Notes: generated from the letters alone by a model not told the origin. A DNA stretch of 64,000 nucleotides from Arhodomonas aquaeolei DSM 8974 (GCF_000374645.1 NZ_KB894815.1:21911-85910), one strand, 5' to 3'; positions 43,892 through 53,381 are shown, counted from the stretch's first letter. Program-made: numbers and translations.

Positions 43892-44764
43892 ATGGCCCTG
43901 AGGTCCCTGTTGCAGGCGTTTGGCGGCGAAGCGCCGGGGGGTAGCGACACGGAGTCGCACCTGGTCAGCCTGATGATAATGGCCCAGATGGTCGAGGCGA
44001 GGGACCCGTATACCGGGGGTCACCTGTGGCGCGTCTCGCGCTATGCGCGCCTGCTCGCCGAGGCGCTTGGGGCCACGCCAGCGCAAACCGCTCGAGTAAG
44101 CCTGGGTGGCTTTCTCCACGACCTCGGCAAGATCAGCGTACCCGATGCGGTGCTGCGCAAACCCGGTGCGCTCACGGACGAAGAGTTCGCCGTAATCCGC
44201 ACGCATCCAACGGTCGGGGTTCGCCTGCTCCAGGGGCATCCCCTAGCGGCGATGGTTGAGGGTGCCGTCGGGGCCCACCATGAACGCATTGATGGCGGAG
44301 GCTATCCACGTGGGTTCGAAGGCGCGGAGATCCCCTGGGAGGCCCGCGTGGTGGGTGTATGTGACGCCTTTGACGCGATGACCAGCCATCGGCCCTACCG
44401 CGCCGGTATGCCACCCGAGCAGGCCCTCGAGATCATCCGCCGGGAACGCGGTCGCCAGTTCGACGCGAACTGTGCCAACGCCTTCTGTGGACTGCCGGCG
44501 GCGGATATCCAGCACGTTGCCGGGCACAGCGATGAAGGTATACCCCTACAGGAGTGTCCGGTGTGCGGTCCCACGCTGGTGAGACGGCGGGAGCAGGGTC
44601 CGGGGGACCATCTCTACTGCCCCGGTTGCGCCGGGGAGTTCCGTCTCGACAGCACGGCGGTGGCGGTGCCGACGGGTGCCAAGGGCGGTGCCGCGGATCT
44701 GGCACCGCGAGCGGACGTGCACGTCATCGGCGAGATCGCGGCCGAGGCAGCGCCACGGTTATAG
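43892..44764 (+). CDS. HD-GYP c-di-GMP phosphodiesterase with C-terminal zinc ribbon
   Basis: 290 residues from an ATG with GGGAGGT upstream. The HD-GYP core starts at about residue 25: DPYTGGHLWRVSRYA, the HD pair in GFLHDLGKISVPD, and HHERIDGGGYPRG (HHExxDGxGYP). It should hydrolyse c-di-GMP. After the catalytic domain, CPVC and CPGC pairs about 24 residues apart (QECPVCGP and LYCPGCAGE) make a zinc ribbon, an uncommon C-terminal addition. No receiver or membrane domain is present. Confidence 0.9.
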   Translation: MALRSLLQAFGGEAPGGSDTESHLVSLMIMAQMVEARDPYTGGHLWRVSRYARLLAEALGATPAQTARVSLGGFLHDLGKISVPDAVLRKPGALTDEEFAVIRTHPTVGVRLLQGHPLAAMVEGAVGAHHERIDGGGYPRGFEGAEIPWEARVVGVCDAFDAMTSHRPYRAGMPPEQALEIIRRERGRQFDANCANAFCGLPAADIQHVAGHSDEGIPLQECPVCGPTLVRRREQGPGDHLYCPGCAGEFRLDSTAVAVPTGAKGGAADLAPRADVHVIGEIAAEAAPRL

Positions 44765-44807
44765 GCGCTCCGGGTCGGCGGCATGGCCAAGTACACGAGG
44801 GGGACGC

Positions 44808-45461
44808 GTGAACGGGTGGCGAGTGAATCTGCTGACCGTTGTGTTGACGATCGGCGTATCCCCTTCGGCCTGGTCGGGAGCAGGGCGGGTGTTCACACCC
44901 GCCGATATCCTGGATTGGTCCGTGCACGCCTTTACCGGGCACACGGCGTACGGTTTGGGGCGTATCGCCGGCGATACGGCCGTTCATGCGGTATGCGACG
45001 GCGCCAGTGCCTCAGGGCTGGTCTATCGCGGAGCCATCGATCTCCGGCGCACACCGATACTGGAATGGCGCTGGCGAGCGGGGCGCCTGCCGGCACAGGC
45101 CGACGAGCGCAGCCGCAGCGGTGACGACTTCGCGGCGCGTCTCTACATCGTCGATGAGCACACCATCCTGCGCTGGCGCACACGGGCCGTGAATTACGTC
45201 TGGACCCGATCGGTCCCGACCGGCACGGACTGGCCCAACCCGTTCGCCGGCCAGGCGCACATGCTCGCCGTTCAGTCCGGGCCGCCCGACGAGGAGGGAT
45301 GGGTCACGGAACGGCGGAACGTCCGCGAGGACTTCCAGCGCTATCACGGGCGTGACATTGGCCAAGTGGAAGCGGTCGCGATCATGACCGATTGCGACAA
45401 CACGGGGGCGTCGACCTCGGCGTACTACGGCACCATTCGCTGGCTGCCGGCGAAGGACTAG
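44808..45461 (+). CDS. Secreted DUF3047 family protein
   Basis: 217 residues from a GTG with GAGGGG upstream; a signal peptide follows (LLTVVLTIGVSPSAWSGA). DUF3047 features include LEWRWRAGRLPAQADERSRSGDDFAARLYIVDE, AVNYVWTRSVPTGTDWPNPF, VAIMTDCDNTGASTSAYYG. The family is periplasmic with unknown function; its fold is thought to be carbohydrate-binding-like. It lies 43 bases after the HD-GYP gene. Confidence 0.88.
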   Translation: MNGWRVNLLTVVLTIGVSPSAWSGAGRVFTPADILDWSVHAFTGHTAYGLGRIAGDTAVHAVCDGASASGLVYRGAIDLRRTPILEWRWRAGRLPAQADERSRSGDDFAARLYIVDEHTILRWRTRAVNYVWTRSVPTGTDWPNPFAGQAHMLAVQSGPPDEEGWVTERRNVREDFQRYHGRDIGQVEAVAIMTDCDNTGASTSAYYGTIRWLPAKD

Positions 45462-45809
45462 CCCGGCTGTCTCGTGAAGTCGACGCGCTCGCTGGCCTCT
45501 CGAGCGCACGCGGGTCTCTCTTCCATCGGTCGTGTCCGTATTCCCCGAATAAGATACCCCGTGAACGGCCGATGAGCCGGCAGAGGTTGCCTGAACGCGC
45601 CTTGTCGTCGCAGCGGCCCGCCACGCGCCTCGAATACGCGGACGCGTGGCATCGACACAGTGGCCCCCTGCTCGAATCCGGGGCGTTGGTCCGGAAGATT
45701 GTCGCGTCGCCGCGTCACCGTTGTGTCCCCATGCCGGGATGGCCCGGCGTGCTCTCGCGATCGCGGAGCGTTGCTGCGAACGCCCCCTGCTACCCGCCGG
45801 GGTGGCCCG
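45462..45809. other. Intergenic region between convergent genes, no gene seen
   Basis: 348 bases between DUF3047 and the reductase fusion gene. No coding frame, tRNA or clear terminator hairpin with U-tract was recognised. Confidence 0.4.
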
Positions 45810-47978
45810 TCATCGCCCCGGCTCGGAGACGGTTCTGGATTCGGCCGCCCGGCCACGTCTCCAGGCATGATAGTGCCCCAACCAGGCGAGGAGCCGTTGC
45901 GGCGCATGCGCGCGCTTCCATTCGCCCGCCGCGAAACGGTTGGCCTCGGCGAGGGTTGGATAAACGTGAATCGTGGAGAGGATCTTGTTCATCCCCAAAC
46001 CGTGGCGCATCGCGGTCACATACTCGCCGATCAGCTCGCCAGCGTGCGCGCCGACGATGCTCGCGCCGAGCACCCGATCCCGCCCGGGGGCGGTGAGCAC
46101 CTTGACCAGGCCGCTCGCCTCACCGTCGGCGATGGCCCGATCCAGCCCGGAGATGTCGTAGGTGGTCACCTCGTAGTCGATGCCCTGGGCCACGGCATCG
46201 CGTTCGTTGATACCGACCCGCGCGACCTCGGGCTCGGTAAACGTTGTCCAGGGCAATGCCGAGTAGTCGGCGCGAAAGCGCCGGAAGCTGCCGAAGAGGG
46301 CATTCACCGCGGCATGCCACGCCTGATGGGCCGCGGCATGGGTGAACTGGTACGGACCCGCGACATCCCCCACGGCGTAGATGTTCGGGTAGCGGGTCTG
46401 GAGAAAGTCGTTTACCTTGATCGTGCCGTTCGCATTGGTCTCAATGCCGAGCTCTTCCAGACCGAGGCCCTCCACGTTGGGGCGCCGGCCCACCGCGATC
46501 AATAGCTGGTCGAATCCGATCGCCTCCTCGCCGCCCTGGTGCTCGACGATCAACGCACGCCCGCCAGCGTCGTGGTCTACGACCCGCACCGCATTGGTTC
46601 TTAGACGGATGTCGATGCCCTCGTCGGCGAAACGTGCCATCACCTGTTCGGCGACTTCCGTGTCCTCGCGGGGCAGGAGCTGTTCGCCACGTTCGATCTG
46701 GGTGACTTGGCTGCCGAGGCGGGCGAACGCCTGGGCCAATTCTGACCCTATCGGGCCGCCGCCGAGGACCACGAGGCGGGCGGGCAGCTCACGCAGTGCC
46801 CAGATGCTGTCGGAGGTCACGTAATCGCCGGCGGCGAGCCCCTCCAGCGGCGGTACCATCGGTCGTGCCCCGGTGGCGAGGATGATGTTCCGAGTCGTCA
46901 GCGTGTGGTTTGCAACGTCGACGGTGTACGGGGAGGTGATCTTCGCCTCGCCGTGGATCACGTCTACCCCGAGCCCCTCGTAGCGTTCCCGGGAGTCGTG
47001 GGGCGCGACGTCGCGGATCACCGACTGCACCCGCTCCATGACCTCGGCGAAGTCGAAATCCAGCTCGGCTCGCCGGATTCCGAAATCCGCCGATCGACGT
47101 GCCTCGGCGATGAAACGCGCCGAGCGCAGCAGTGCCTTGGAGGGCACGCAGCCGGTGTTGAGGCAGTCACCGCCCATCGCGCCCTTTTCCGCAAGGCTCA
47201 CGCGCGCGTTCACGGTCGCGCCGATATAGGCGCTCACCAGGCCGCCGGATCCGGCGCCGATGACCACCAGATCCCGGTCGAAGGCCTGCGGGCGCGCCCA
47301 CCCGCGCAGGGCCTTGCGCGCCTGGAGTGCCTTTACCGCCCAGCGCGCGGCCAGGGGGAATAGGCCGAGCATCGTGAATGAGGCGAGAACGGACGGCGAG
47401 AGCAGGCCGCCCAGCGACTGCACCTGTCCCAGTTGGGTGCCCGCATTCACGTAGACGACGGTGGCGGGGAGCATGCCCAGCTGACTGACGCCGTAGAATG
47501 TCCGCGAGCGCATCGGGGTCAGTCCCATTACCAGGTTGATGACGAAGAACGGGAAGACCGGCACCAGCCGCAGGCCGAACAGGTAGAAGGCCCCGTCGCG
47601 TTCGACGCCCTCATTGATGCGCCTCAGGCTCGGGCCGAAGCGCCGCTGCACCGTCTCCCGGAGCAGCGCCCTGGCCACCAGGAAGGCGAGCGTCGCGCCG
47701 ATGCTGGATGCGAAGGAGACCACCAGCGTGCCCGTGGCCAGCCCGAACAGTGCTCCCGCCGCGATGGTCATCACCGCCGCGCCGGGCAGTGAGAGCGCGG
47801 TCACGGCGATGTAGACGACGAAAAACACCGCCAGGGTGACCACCGGGTGGGAGGCGTAAACGGCCTCGAAGGCCTGGCGCTGGGATTGGAGGTAGTCCAG
47901 GCGCAGATACTGGTGCAGATCCAGCGCCAGGAAGGTGGTGATGAGGGCCGCGATGACGGCGATCCGGCGGGTTCGCAT
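45810..47978 (-). CDS. Fusion of a VTT (TVP38/DedA-like) membrane domain and a mercuric-reductase-like flavoprotein
   Basis: 722 residues. Residues 1-225 are a VTT membrane domain (SLPGAAVMTIAAGALFG, LRLVPVFPFFVINLVMG). Residues 235 onward are a class I pyridine nucleotide-disulfide oxidoreductase: FAD motif VVIGAGSGGLVSAY, redox-active disulfide C272/C277 in GGDCLNTGCVPSK, NADPH site VVLGGGPIGSELAQAF, and the dimer domain ending HVYPTLAEANRFA. There is no N-terminal HMA mercury-binding domain or C-terminal Cys pair, so mercury reduction is unlikely. The fusion occurs in several bacterial groups; its role is probably quinone or disulfide reduction at the membrane. Confidence 0.9.
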   Translation of the reverse strand: MRTRRIAVIAALITTFLALDLHQYLRLDYLQSQRQAFEAVYASHPVVTLAVFFVVYIAVTALSLPGAAVMTIAAGALFGLATGTLVVSFASSIGATLAFLVARALLRETVQRRFGPSLRRINEGVERDGAFYLFGLRLVPVFPFFVINLVMGLTPMRSRTFYGVSQLGMLPATVVYVNAGTQLGQVQSLGGLLSPSVLASFTMLGLFPLAARWAVKALQARKALRGWARPQAFDRDLVVIGAGSGGLVSAYIGATVNARVSLAEKGAMGGDCLNTGCVPSKALLRSARFIAEARRSADFGIRRAELDFDFAEVMERVQSVIRDVAPHDSRERYEGLGVDVIHGEAKITSPYTVDVANHTLTTRNIILATGARPMVPPLEGLAAGDYVTSDSIWALRELPARLVVLGGGPIGSELAQAFARLGSQVTQIERGEQLLPREDTEVAEQVMARFADEGIDIRLRTNAVRVVDHDAGGRALIVEHQGGEEAIGFDQLLIAVGRRPNVEGLGLEELGIETNANGTIKVNDFLQTRYPNIYAVGDVAGPYQFTHAAAHQAWHAAVNALFGSFRRFRADYSALPWTTFTEPEVARVGINERDAVAQGIDYEVTTYDISGLDRAIADGEASGLVKVLTAPGRDRVLGASIVGAHAGELIGEYVTAMRHGLGMNKILSTIHVYPTLAEANRFAAGEWKRAHAPQRLLAWLGHYHAWRRGRAAESRTVSEPGR

Positions 47979-48216
47979 GGTTGCTGTCTCCAGGGACTGT
48001 CCATTCGGATACCGTAAGCCCTCGGCCGGGACGGCCCTATTCGTGTGGCTACGTATGCCGGCGTTCGCGGGGGTTCAAGGCGCGGTCGCGCCCTGTCGCG
48101 CAGGTCCTCGAGCAGGGGGCGACCGAGCGGGCGTCGAGGTTTGCCTCGGCCGTCGGTACCTGCGCCTGATTACCGGCGGGGCGGGAGGCGGATGTGGATG
48201 GCCGGGCCTCCCGGGG

Positions 48217-49125
48217 TTATGGCGTCTGCCCTGCGGGGCCGCCGCGTCCGCGCACGGCGCCGGGGCTGATCCCGAAATGGCGCTTGAACGCCTTGCTGAA
48301 CCCCGCTTCCGTGACGTACCCGCAGTGGCGGCACGCCTCGCTCACGGAATGGCCCTGGCGCAGCAGTCTGTGCGCCAGGCGCAGGCGCCACTGCTTGAGG
48401 TAGCGCATCGGTGATACGCCGACGCTCGCCCGGAAACGCGCGACCAGGGTCGAGCGCGAGACCGCGGCGGCGTTCGCGAGCGTGGGCAGATCCCAGTCCC
48501 GTTCCGGGGCGTCGTGCAGGCACTGAAGCGCCCGGTGTACGGCCTGGTCCGCGAGCGCGGCGCCGAGCGTGGAGTCCCCAGGGTGGCGCTCAAGGTGATG
48601 GCGCACGACCTGTATGAAAAGCGCGTCGGACAGGCGGTCGATCATGGCCTCGCTGCCGGGGCGCCTCGAGGCGGCCTCCTCGACGAGCAGCGCCACGATA
48701 CCCCTTAGCGAGTGCGACCGCCCGAGCTCGGCGGCGCGTATGAGCACATACTCCGGCAGGGCGTCGAGTATCGGGTTCGAGGTGCCCTCGTCGAAGACGA
48801 AGTAACCGCAAACGATGCCCGTGCCACCGGCCTCGGTGTCAGCGAGATCGGCGCGCCGGGGCTCACCGGCCGTACGCTTCGGCGCGGCCACGTCACTGAG
48901 GTGGTGGGGCGCATCCCGGGGCAGTATCAGTAGGTCGCCCTCTTCGAGCCCCAGGGGCGGTGAGCCGTCGAGCCGGTCCAGCCAGCACCGCCCGGAGGCG
49001 ATCAAGTGGAAGCTGGCCTGCTCCCCGCCGGGGTGATCCACACGCCAGTGTCCGCAAAAGCGGGAGCGCTCGAACACGGTAGTGCTGAGGTGGAAGCTCT
49101 TCAGCAGGCTACTGATCAGGTCCAT
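48217..49125 (-). CDS. AraC-family regulator with cupin sensor domain
   Basis: 302 residues. N-terminal cupin-like sensor (AraC_binding_2 type; FHLIASGRCWLDRLDG, EEGDLLILPRDAPHHLSD) and C-terminal two-helix-turn-helix domain (AAVSRSTLVARFRASVGVSP; GYVTEAGFSKAFKRHFGISPG). Such regulators often control neighbouring oxidoreductases or transporters. Neighbours on the same strand are the reductase fusion (238 bases downstream) and the antiporter gene (upstream, 13 bases away). Confidence 0.92.
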   Translation of the reverse strand: MDLISSLLKSFHLSTTVFERSRFCGHWRVDHPGGEQASFHLIASGRCWLDRLDGSPPLGLEEGDLLILPRDAPHHLSDVAAPKRTAGEPRRADLADTEAGGTGIVCGYFVFDEGTSNPILDALPEYVLIRAAELGRSHSLRGIVALLVEEAASRRPGSEAMIDRLSDALFIQVVRHHLERHPGDSTLGAALADQAVHRALQCLHDAPERDWDLPTLANAAAVSRSTLVARFRASVGVSPMRYLKQWRLRLAHRLLRQGHSVSEACRHCGYVTEAGFSKAFKRHFGISPGAVRGRGGPAGQTP

Positions 49126-49137
49126 CGTACAGTCATC

Positions 49138-51111
49138 CTACTTCAAACCACCGAGGAGCATCCGCTCCGCCTGCTCCAGGTTCTCTGGGGTGGCATAGAG
49201 GACCAGCACGTCGCCGCCGCGCAGCCGGGTATCCGGCTCGGGCTGCGGGCCGCGGATGCCGCCACGGCGTACCGCCGTCACGTTAACGCCGATCTCCTCC
49301 AGGCGCAGGTCCTCCAGGCGCTTGCCCACGCCGTACGCCCGTTCCGGCAAGGTCACCGCATGGAGCTGCTCGCGGAAGCGGTCCGCCTTCTCGAGGTCGA
49401 CCCGCTCCTCGCCGTGGAAGTAGCCGCGCAGCATCTGGTAGCGGTTGGCGCGGACGTCGCGCACGTAGCGGAAGATCCGGGTCAGCGGGATGTCGAGCAG
49501 GGTCAGTGCGTGGGTGGCGAGCATCAGGCTCGCCTCCAGCACCTCGGGGACGATGGCGGTGGCACCCGCCCGGTGGAAACGCTCCAGCCAGACGTCGTCG
49601 CGGGTGCGCACCACCACTGGCAGTTGCGGATGGCGTCCGCGCACGTGCTCGAGGACGTTGAGCGTGGCGGTGGGATCGTTGTAGGTCAGCACCACCATGC
49701 GTGCGCGCTCGAGCCCCGCTGCGGCGAGGATCTCCTGGCGCGCGGAGTCGCCGAATTGCACCCGCTCGCCGGCGGCCTGGGCCTCGCGCACGCGGGCCGG
49801 GTCGAGGTCCAGGGCGAGATAGGGGATGCCTTCCTCCTCCAGGAAGCGCGCCACGTTCTGCCCGGTGCGCCCGTAGCCGGCAATGATCACGTGGTCCGTC
49901 AGCGCGGCCGCGTGGGCGGCCACCTGGCGCTCGGTGACCGAGCCGTGAGAGGACTCGCCGGTATCCACGAGGCCGTGGGCGATGTGCTCGTTGTGGCGCA
50001 CCATCACCGGCACCACCGCCATGCTGAGCACCACGGCGGCGAGGGTGATCTGGCCCGCCACCGGGTCGAGCACCGCCTGCGAGAGGCCGAGGGAGAGCAG
50101 GGCGAAGCCGAATTCGCCGCCGCCGGCGAGGATCACGGCGGTGCGCATCGCCACCCGCGGGTCGTTGCGGCCGAGCCGGGCGAGGCCGTAGATCACGCCG
50201 AGTTTCAGGGCCATGAACCCGGCTACCACGGCGAGCACGCCGAGCCAGTGATCGGCGACGACCGACAGGTCCAGCAGCATGCCCACGGTGACGAAGAACA
50301 GCCCCAGCAGGACGTCCCGGAACGGGCGAATGTCCGCCTCGATCTGGTGGCGGTACTCGGTCTCGCCGAGCATGATCCCGGCGAGAAAACCGCCCAGTGC
50401 CAGCGACAGACCGGCGAGGTGGCTCGTCCAGGCCGCGAGCAGGGCCACCAGCAGTACCGTGAGCGTGAACAGCTCGTTGGAGCGTGCCTGCGCGACCTCG
50501 TGGAACAGCGGGCGCAGGGCCCAGTGGCCGATCGCCAGGAGGATGGCGAACACCAGTGCGCCGCGTACGAACGCCGCGCCCATGGCCAGGGCGATGCCGT
50601 CGCCGGTCTCGCGCCCGAGCAGCGGGATCAGGATGAGCAGTGGCACCACCGCGAGGTCCTGGAACAGCAGCACGCCCACCGCCCGGCGGCCATGCCGACT
50701 GTGGATCTCCACCTGCTCGGTGAGCTGCTTGATGATGATGGCGGTGGACGACAACGCCAGCGCCCCGCCGATCACCGTCGCGGCACCGCCGCCGGCGCCC
50801 AGCGCCCAGGCCGTGAGTCCCAGCACCCCGGTGCACAGCGCCACCTGGGCGCCGCCCAGGCCGAACACCGTCCAGCGCATCGCGCGCAGCTGCGGCAGGG
50901 AGAATTCCAGACCGATGGTGAACAGCAGGAAGACGACCCCGAACTCCGCCAGCGGGCGGACCTCCTCGACGTCGCCGACCAGTCCGGTCGCCGACGGCCC
51001 GAGTGCCACCCCCACCGCGAGGTAACCCAGCACCGGGGGCAGGCGCAGACGGCGGAAGGCGGTCACGGCCACCACCGAGGCAGTGAGCAGGATCAGGACC
51101 TCGTCGAGCAT
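49138..51111 (-). CDS. CPA2 monovalent cation:proton antiporter (KefB/KefC type)
   Basis: 657 residues: 12-13 membrane helices (LPPVLGYLAVGVALGPSATG; FLLFTIGLEFSLPQL; GVLLFQDLAVVPLL), then a RCK/TrkA-N nucleotide-binding domain (VIIAGYGRTGQNVARFLEEE) and a C-terminal RCK-C domain. The antiporter exchanges K+ or Na+ for protons. The start at 51111 (MLDEVLILL) is chosen from homology; its ribosome site is weak. The frame stays open a further 930 bases upstream opposite the urease genes, which is a shadow. Confidence 0.93.
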   Translation of the reverse strand: MLDEVLILLTASVVAVTAFRRLRLPPVLGYLAVGVALGPSATGLVGDVEEVRPLAEFGVVFLLFTIGLEFSLPQLRAMRWTVFGLGGAQVALCTGVLGLTAWALGAGGGAATVIGGALALSSTAIIIKQLTEQVEIHSRHGRRAVGVLLFQDLAVVPLLILIPLLGRETGDGIALAMGAAFVRGALVFAILLAIGHWALRPLFHEVAQARSNELFTLTVLLVALLAAWTSHLAGLSLALGGFLAGIMLGETEYRHQIEADIRPFRDVLLGLFFVTVGMLLDLSVVADHWLGVLAVVAGFMALKLGVIYGLARLGRNDPRVAMRTAVILAGGGEFGFALLSLGLSQAVLDPVAGQITLAAVVLSMAVVPVMVRHNEHIAHGLVDTGESSHGSVTERQVAAHAAALTDHVIIAGYGRTGQNVARFLEEEGIPYLALDLDPARVREAQAAGERVQFGDSARQEILAAAGLERARMVVLTYNDPTATLNVLEHVRGRHPQLPVVVRTRDDVWLERFHRAGATAIVPEVLEASLMLATHALTLLDIPLTRIFRYVRDVRANRYQMLRGYFHGEERVDLEKADRFREQLHAVTLPERAYGVGKRLEDLRLEEIGVNVTAVRRGGIRGPQPEPDTRLRGGDVLVLYATPENLEQAERMLLGGLK

Positions 51112-51215
51112 GGGCACGCCGGGGCGTCCTCCCGGTGGCGAAGGGGACGCGCACATCCTAACCCGGAACCCCTCCCCGATGCGCCGCCCGCGCTGCCCTG
51201 TTCGAGTGCGCGGAA

Positions 51216-51231
51216 TGCACCATTGTGGCGC
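51216..51231 (+). promoter_or_regulatory. Candidate NtrC binding site upstream of the urease operon
   Basis: TGCACC-N5-GGCGC differs at one position from the NtrC consensus GCACC-N5-GGTGC. It overlaps a second half-site pair (GTGC-N7-GCAC). Its centre is about 75 bases upstream of the predicted start of transcription. Confidence 0.6.
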
Positions 51232-51272
51232 GTTGGAAACGGGCTGGGGACGATTCGTGGAGGGTGGGGCGG

Positions 51273-51288
51273 TGGCACGGCTTGTGCT
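51273..51288 (+). promoter_or_regulatory. Sigma54 promoter of the urease operon
   Basis: TGGCACGGCTTGTGCT carries the invariant GG (-24) and GC (-12) at exact spacing and matches the TGGCAC-N5-TTGC consensus at all but one position. It lies 40 bases upstream of the first gene, so urease is expected to be nitrogen regulated through NtrC. Confidence 0.7.
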
Positions 51289-51327
51289 TCTCCCGCAGTG
51301 AAGCCATTCCACAAGGATGCACCAACC

Positions 51328-51918
51328 ATGACTTACCGTTCCCTGCTGCCGGGGCTCGTGGCGCTGCTCGCCCTGCCCGTGACCGCGCTGGCCCATCCGG
51401 GCCACGGTGCGGCCGGATTCACCGCCGGCCTCGCGCACCCGTGGCTGGGGGCTGACCACCTGCTCGCCATGATCGCCGTAGGCGCGTGGGCGCTGACCCT
51501 GGGTGGCCGGGCCCGCTGGCTGCTGCCCGCGACTTTCGTCGCCGGCATGGCCGGCGGGGCTGCGCTCGGCGCGGGCTACGGGGCTGCCGCGCTGGCCGAG
51601 TGGGGCATCGCCGGCTCGCTGGTGTTCTTCGGTGTCTGCCTGGCCGCCGGGCGGCGCCTGCCGCTGGGGGTGGCCGCCGTGATCACCGCGCTGTTCGCCG
51701 TGGCCCACGGCCATGCCCACGGGGCGGAGGCCGGCGGCGGCACCGCCTGGCTCGCCTTCGGCGCCGGCATGGTCCTGGCGACCGCGGTCCTGCACGCCCT
51801 TGGCGTGCTCGCCGGCATCGCTGCGCAGCGCCTGCCGGCGGCCGGCATCGGCCTGCGGCTGGCGGGCGGCGCGACCGCCGCCTTCGGCGCCGTGGCCCTG
51901 GTGGGCCTGCTGGCGTGA
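51328..51918 (+). CDS. ureJ: HupE/UreJ-family nickel transporter
   Basis: 196 residues; signal-like first helix ending ALAHPGHG, then about six membrane helices with the family motif HPWLGADHLLAMIAVGAWA and an internal histidine cluster HGHAHGAEAGG. HupE/UreJ proteins supply nickel to hydrogenase or urease. As first gene of the urease operon it probably provides Ni2+ for UreC. The stop overlaps the ureD GTG (GTGA). Confidence 0.9.
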   Translation: MTYRSLLPGLVALLALPVTALAHPGHGAAGFTAGLAHPWLGADHLLAMIAVGAWALTLGGRARWLLPATFVAGMAGGAALGAGYGAAALAEWGIAGSLVFFGVCLAAGRRLPLGVAAVITALFAVAHGHAHGAEAGGGTAWLAFGAGMVLATAVLHALGVLAGIAAQRLPAAGIGLRLAGGATAAFGAVALVGLLA

Positions 51919-52745
51919 GCGCGGCGCCGGCCAGTGCACCGGGATGGCGCGCCGGGCTGGAGCTGGGTTTCGGCCGGGATGGTTCGCGAACCATCCCGGT
52001 GCATCGGCGCCACTTCGGGCCGCTGCGGGTTCAGAAGGCATTCTACCCGGAGCCCGGCGTGTGCCACAGCTACATCCTGCACCCGCCGGGCGGGGTAGTC
52101 GGCGGGGACCGGCTCAACACCACGGTGGACGTGGCCGGTGACGCCCATGCCCTGATCACGACACCGGGGGCGAACAAGTTCTATCGCAGTGGCGGGCCGG
52201 TGGCCTGCCAGCGCCAGACCCTGCGGGTCGCCGACGGCGGCACCCTGGAATGGCTGCCGCTGGAGCAGATCGTCTTCGACGGCGCCCAGGCGGAGGCGAC
52301 GCTGGCGGTGGAGCTCGCCGGCGATGCCCGCTTCATCGGCTGGGAGGTGACCTGCCTGGGCCGGCCGGCGGGGGCGCTGCCCTTCGTCAGCGGCCGCTTC
52401 GACGCCCGGCTGCGCATCCACCGGGATGGCCGGCCGCTGCTGCACGAACGCAACGACCTGGCCGCCGGCAGCGGTCTGCTCTCCGCGCCCTGGGGGCTCG
52501 GGGGTGCCGAGGCCACCGCCATCCTGCTCGCCACCGGCGCCGACGACGCCGCAGTGACCGCGGTGCGCGAGCTGCTGCCCGCCGACGCCGTCGCGGGCGT
52601 GACCCGGCTCGACGACGTGCTGGTGCTGCGCTGGGCCGGCGACGGCGCGGAGGCGGCCTTCGCCCTGCTGCGCTCGGCCTGGGCGACGCTGCGCCCCCGG
52701 TTGCTGGACCGCCCGGCCTGTGAACCCCGGATCTGGAGGACCTGA
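51915..52745 (+). CDS. ureD: Urease accessory protein UreD
   Basis: 276 residues from the GTG overlapping the ureJ stop. Conserved UreD segments are HRRHFGPLRVQKAFYPE, HPPGGVVGGDRL, TTPGANKFYRS and EWLPLEQIVFDGA. It scaffolds UreF and UreG onto the apo-urease for nickel insertion. Confidence 0.95.
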   Translation: MSAAPASAPGWRAGLELGFGRDGSRTIPVHRRHFGPLRVQKAFYPEPGVCHSYILHPPGGVVGGDRLNTTVDVAGDAHALITTPGANKFYRSGGPVACQRQTLRVADGGTLEWLPLEQIVFDGAQAEATLAVELAGDARFIGWEVTCLGRPAGALPFVSGRFDARLRIHRDGRPLLHERNDLAAGSGLLSAPWGLGGAEATAILLATGADDAAVTAVRELLPADAVAGVTRLDDVLVLRWAGDGAEAAFALLRSAWATLRPRLLDRPACEPRIWRT

Positions 52746-52748
52746 GAC

Positions 52749-53051
52749 GTGGAACTGACACCCCGTGAGAAGGACAAGCTGATGCTCGCCACCGCCGCGA
52801 TGGTGGCGGAACGGCGGCTCGCCCGGGGCGTGCGCCTGAATTACCCGGAGTCGATGGCCTATATCGCCAACGCCATCGTCGAGGGCGCCCGCGACGGGCG
52901 CAGCGTCGCCGAGCTGATGAGCGAGGGCACGCGGCTGCTCACCCGCGACCAGGTGATGGACGGCATCCCCGAGATGCTGCGCGAGGTGCAGGTGGAGGCG
53001 ACATTTCCCGACGGCACCAAGCTGGTGACCGTCCACGACCCGATCAGCTGA
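52749..53051 (+). CDS. ureA: Urease gamma subunit
   Basis: 100 residues, GTG start with GGAGG upstream. Standard sequence: [43 protein letters not shown] and [14 protein letters not shown]. Small structural subunit of the (UreABC)3 enzyme. Confidence 0.98.
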   Translation: MELTPREKDKLMLATAAMVAERRLARGVRLNYPESMAYIANAIVEGARDGRSVAELMSEGTRLLTRDQVMDGIPEMLREVQVEATFPDGTKLVTVHDPIS

Positions 53052-53076
53052 GCCCGCGCGGGAGAGGAGACCGGCA

Positions 53077-53381
53077 ATGATTCCAGGCGAGATCATCCCC
53101 GCCGAAGGCGGGATCGAACTCAACGAGGGCCGCGAGCGGCGTACCCTGAGCGTGGCCAACACTGGCGACCGGCCCGTACAGGTCGGCTCGCACTATCACT
53201 TCCACGAGACCAACCCGGCGCTGTCCTTCGACCGGGACCAGGCGCTCGGCTTCCGGCTCGACATCCCCGCGGGCACCGCGGTGCGCTTCGAGCCCGGGCA
53301 GTCGCGCACGGTCACCCTGGTGGCCTACGCCGGCGAGCGCCGCGTGGTGGGGTTCCGCGGCGAGGTCATGGGGACGGTGAA

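Noticed and set aside
45810..47978. Naming the VTT fusion a mercuric reductase
   Set aside because: The disulfide motif is shared by the whole flavoprotein family. The N-terminal HMA domain, the C-terminal cysteine pair and other mer genes are missing.
49006..51327. Long plus-strand open frame leading into ureJ
   Set aside because: Only the last 196 codons show HupE/UreJ features. The rest lies opposite the antiporter gene, and the sigma54 promoter sits inside it.
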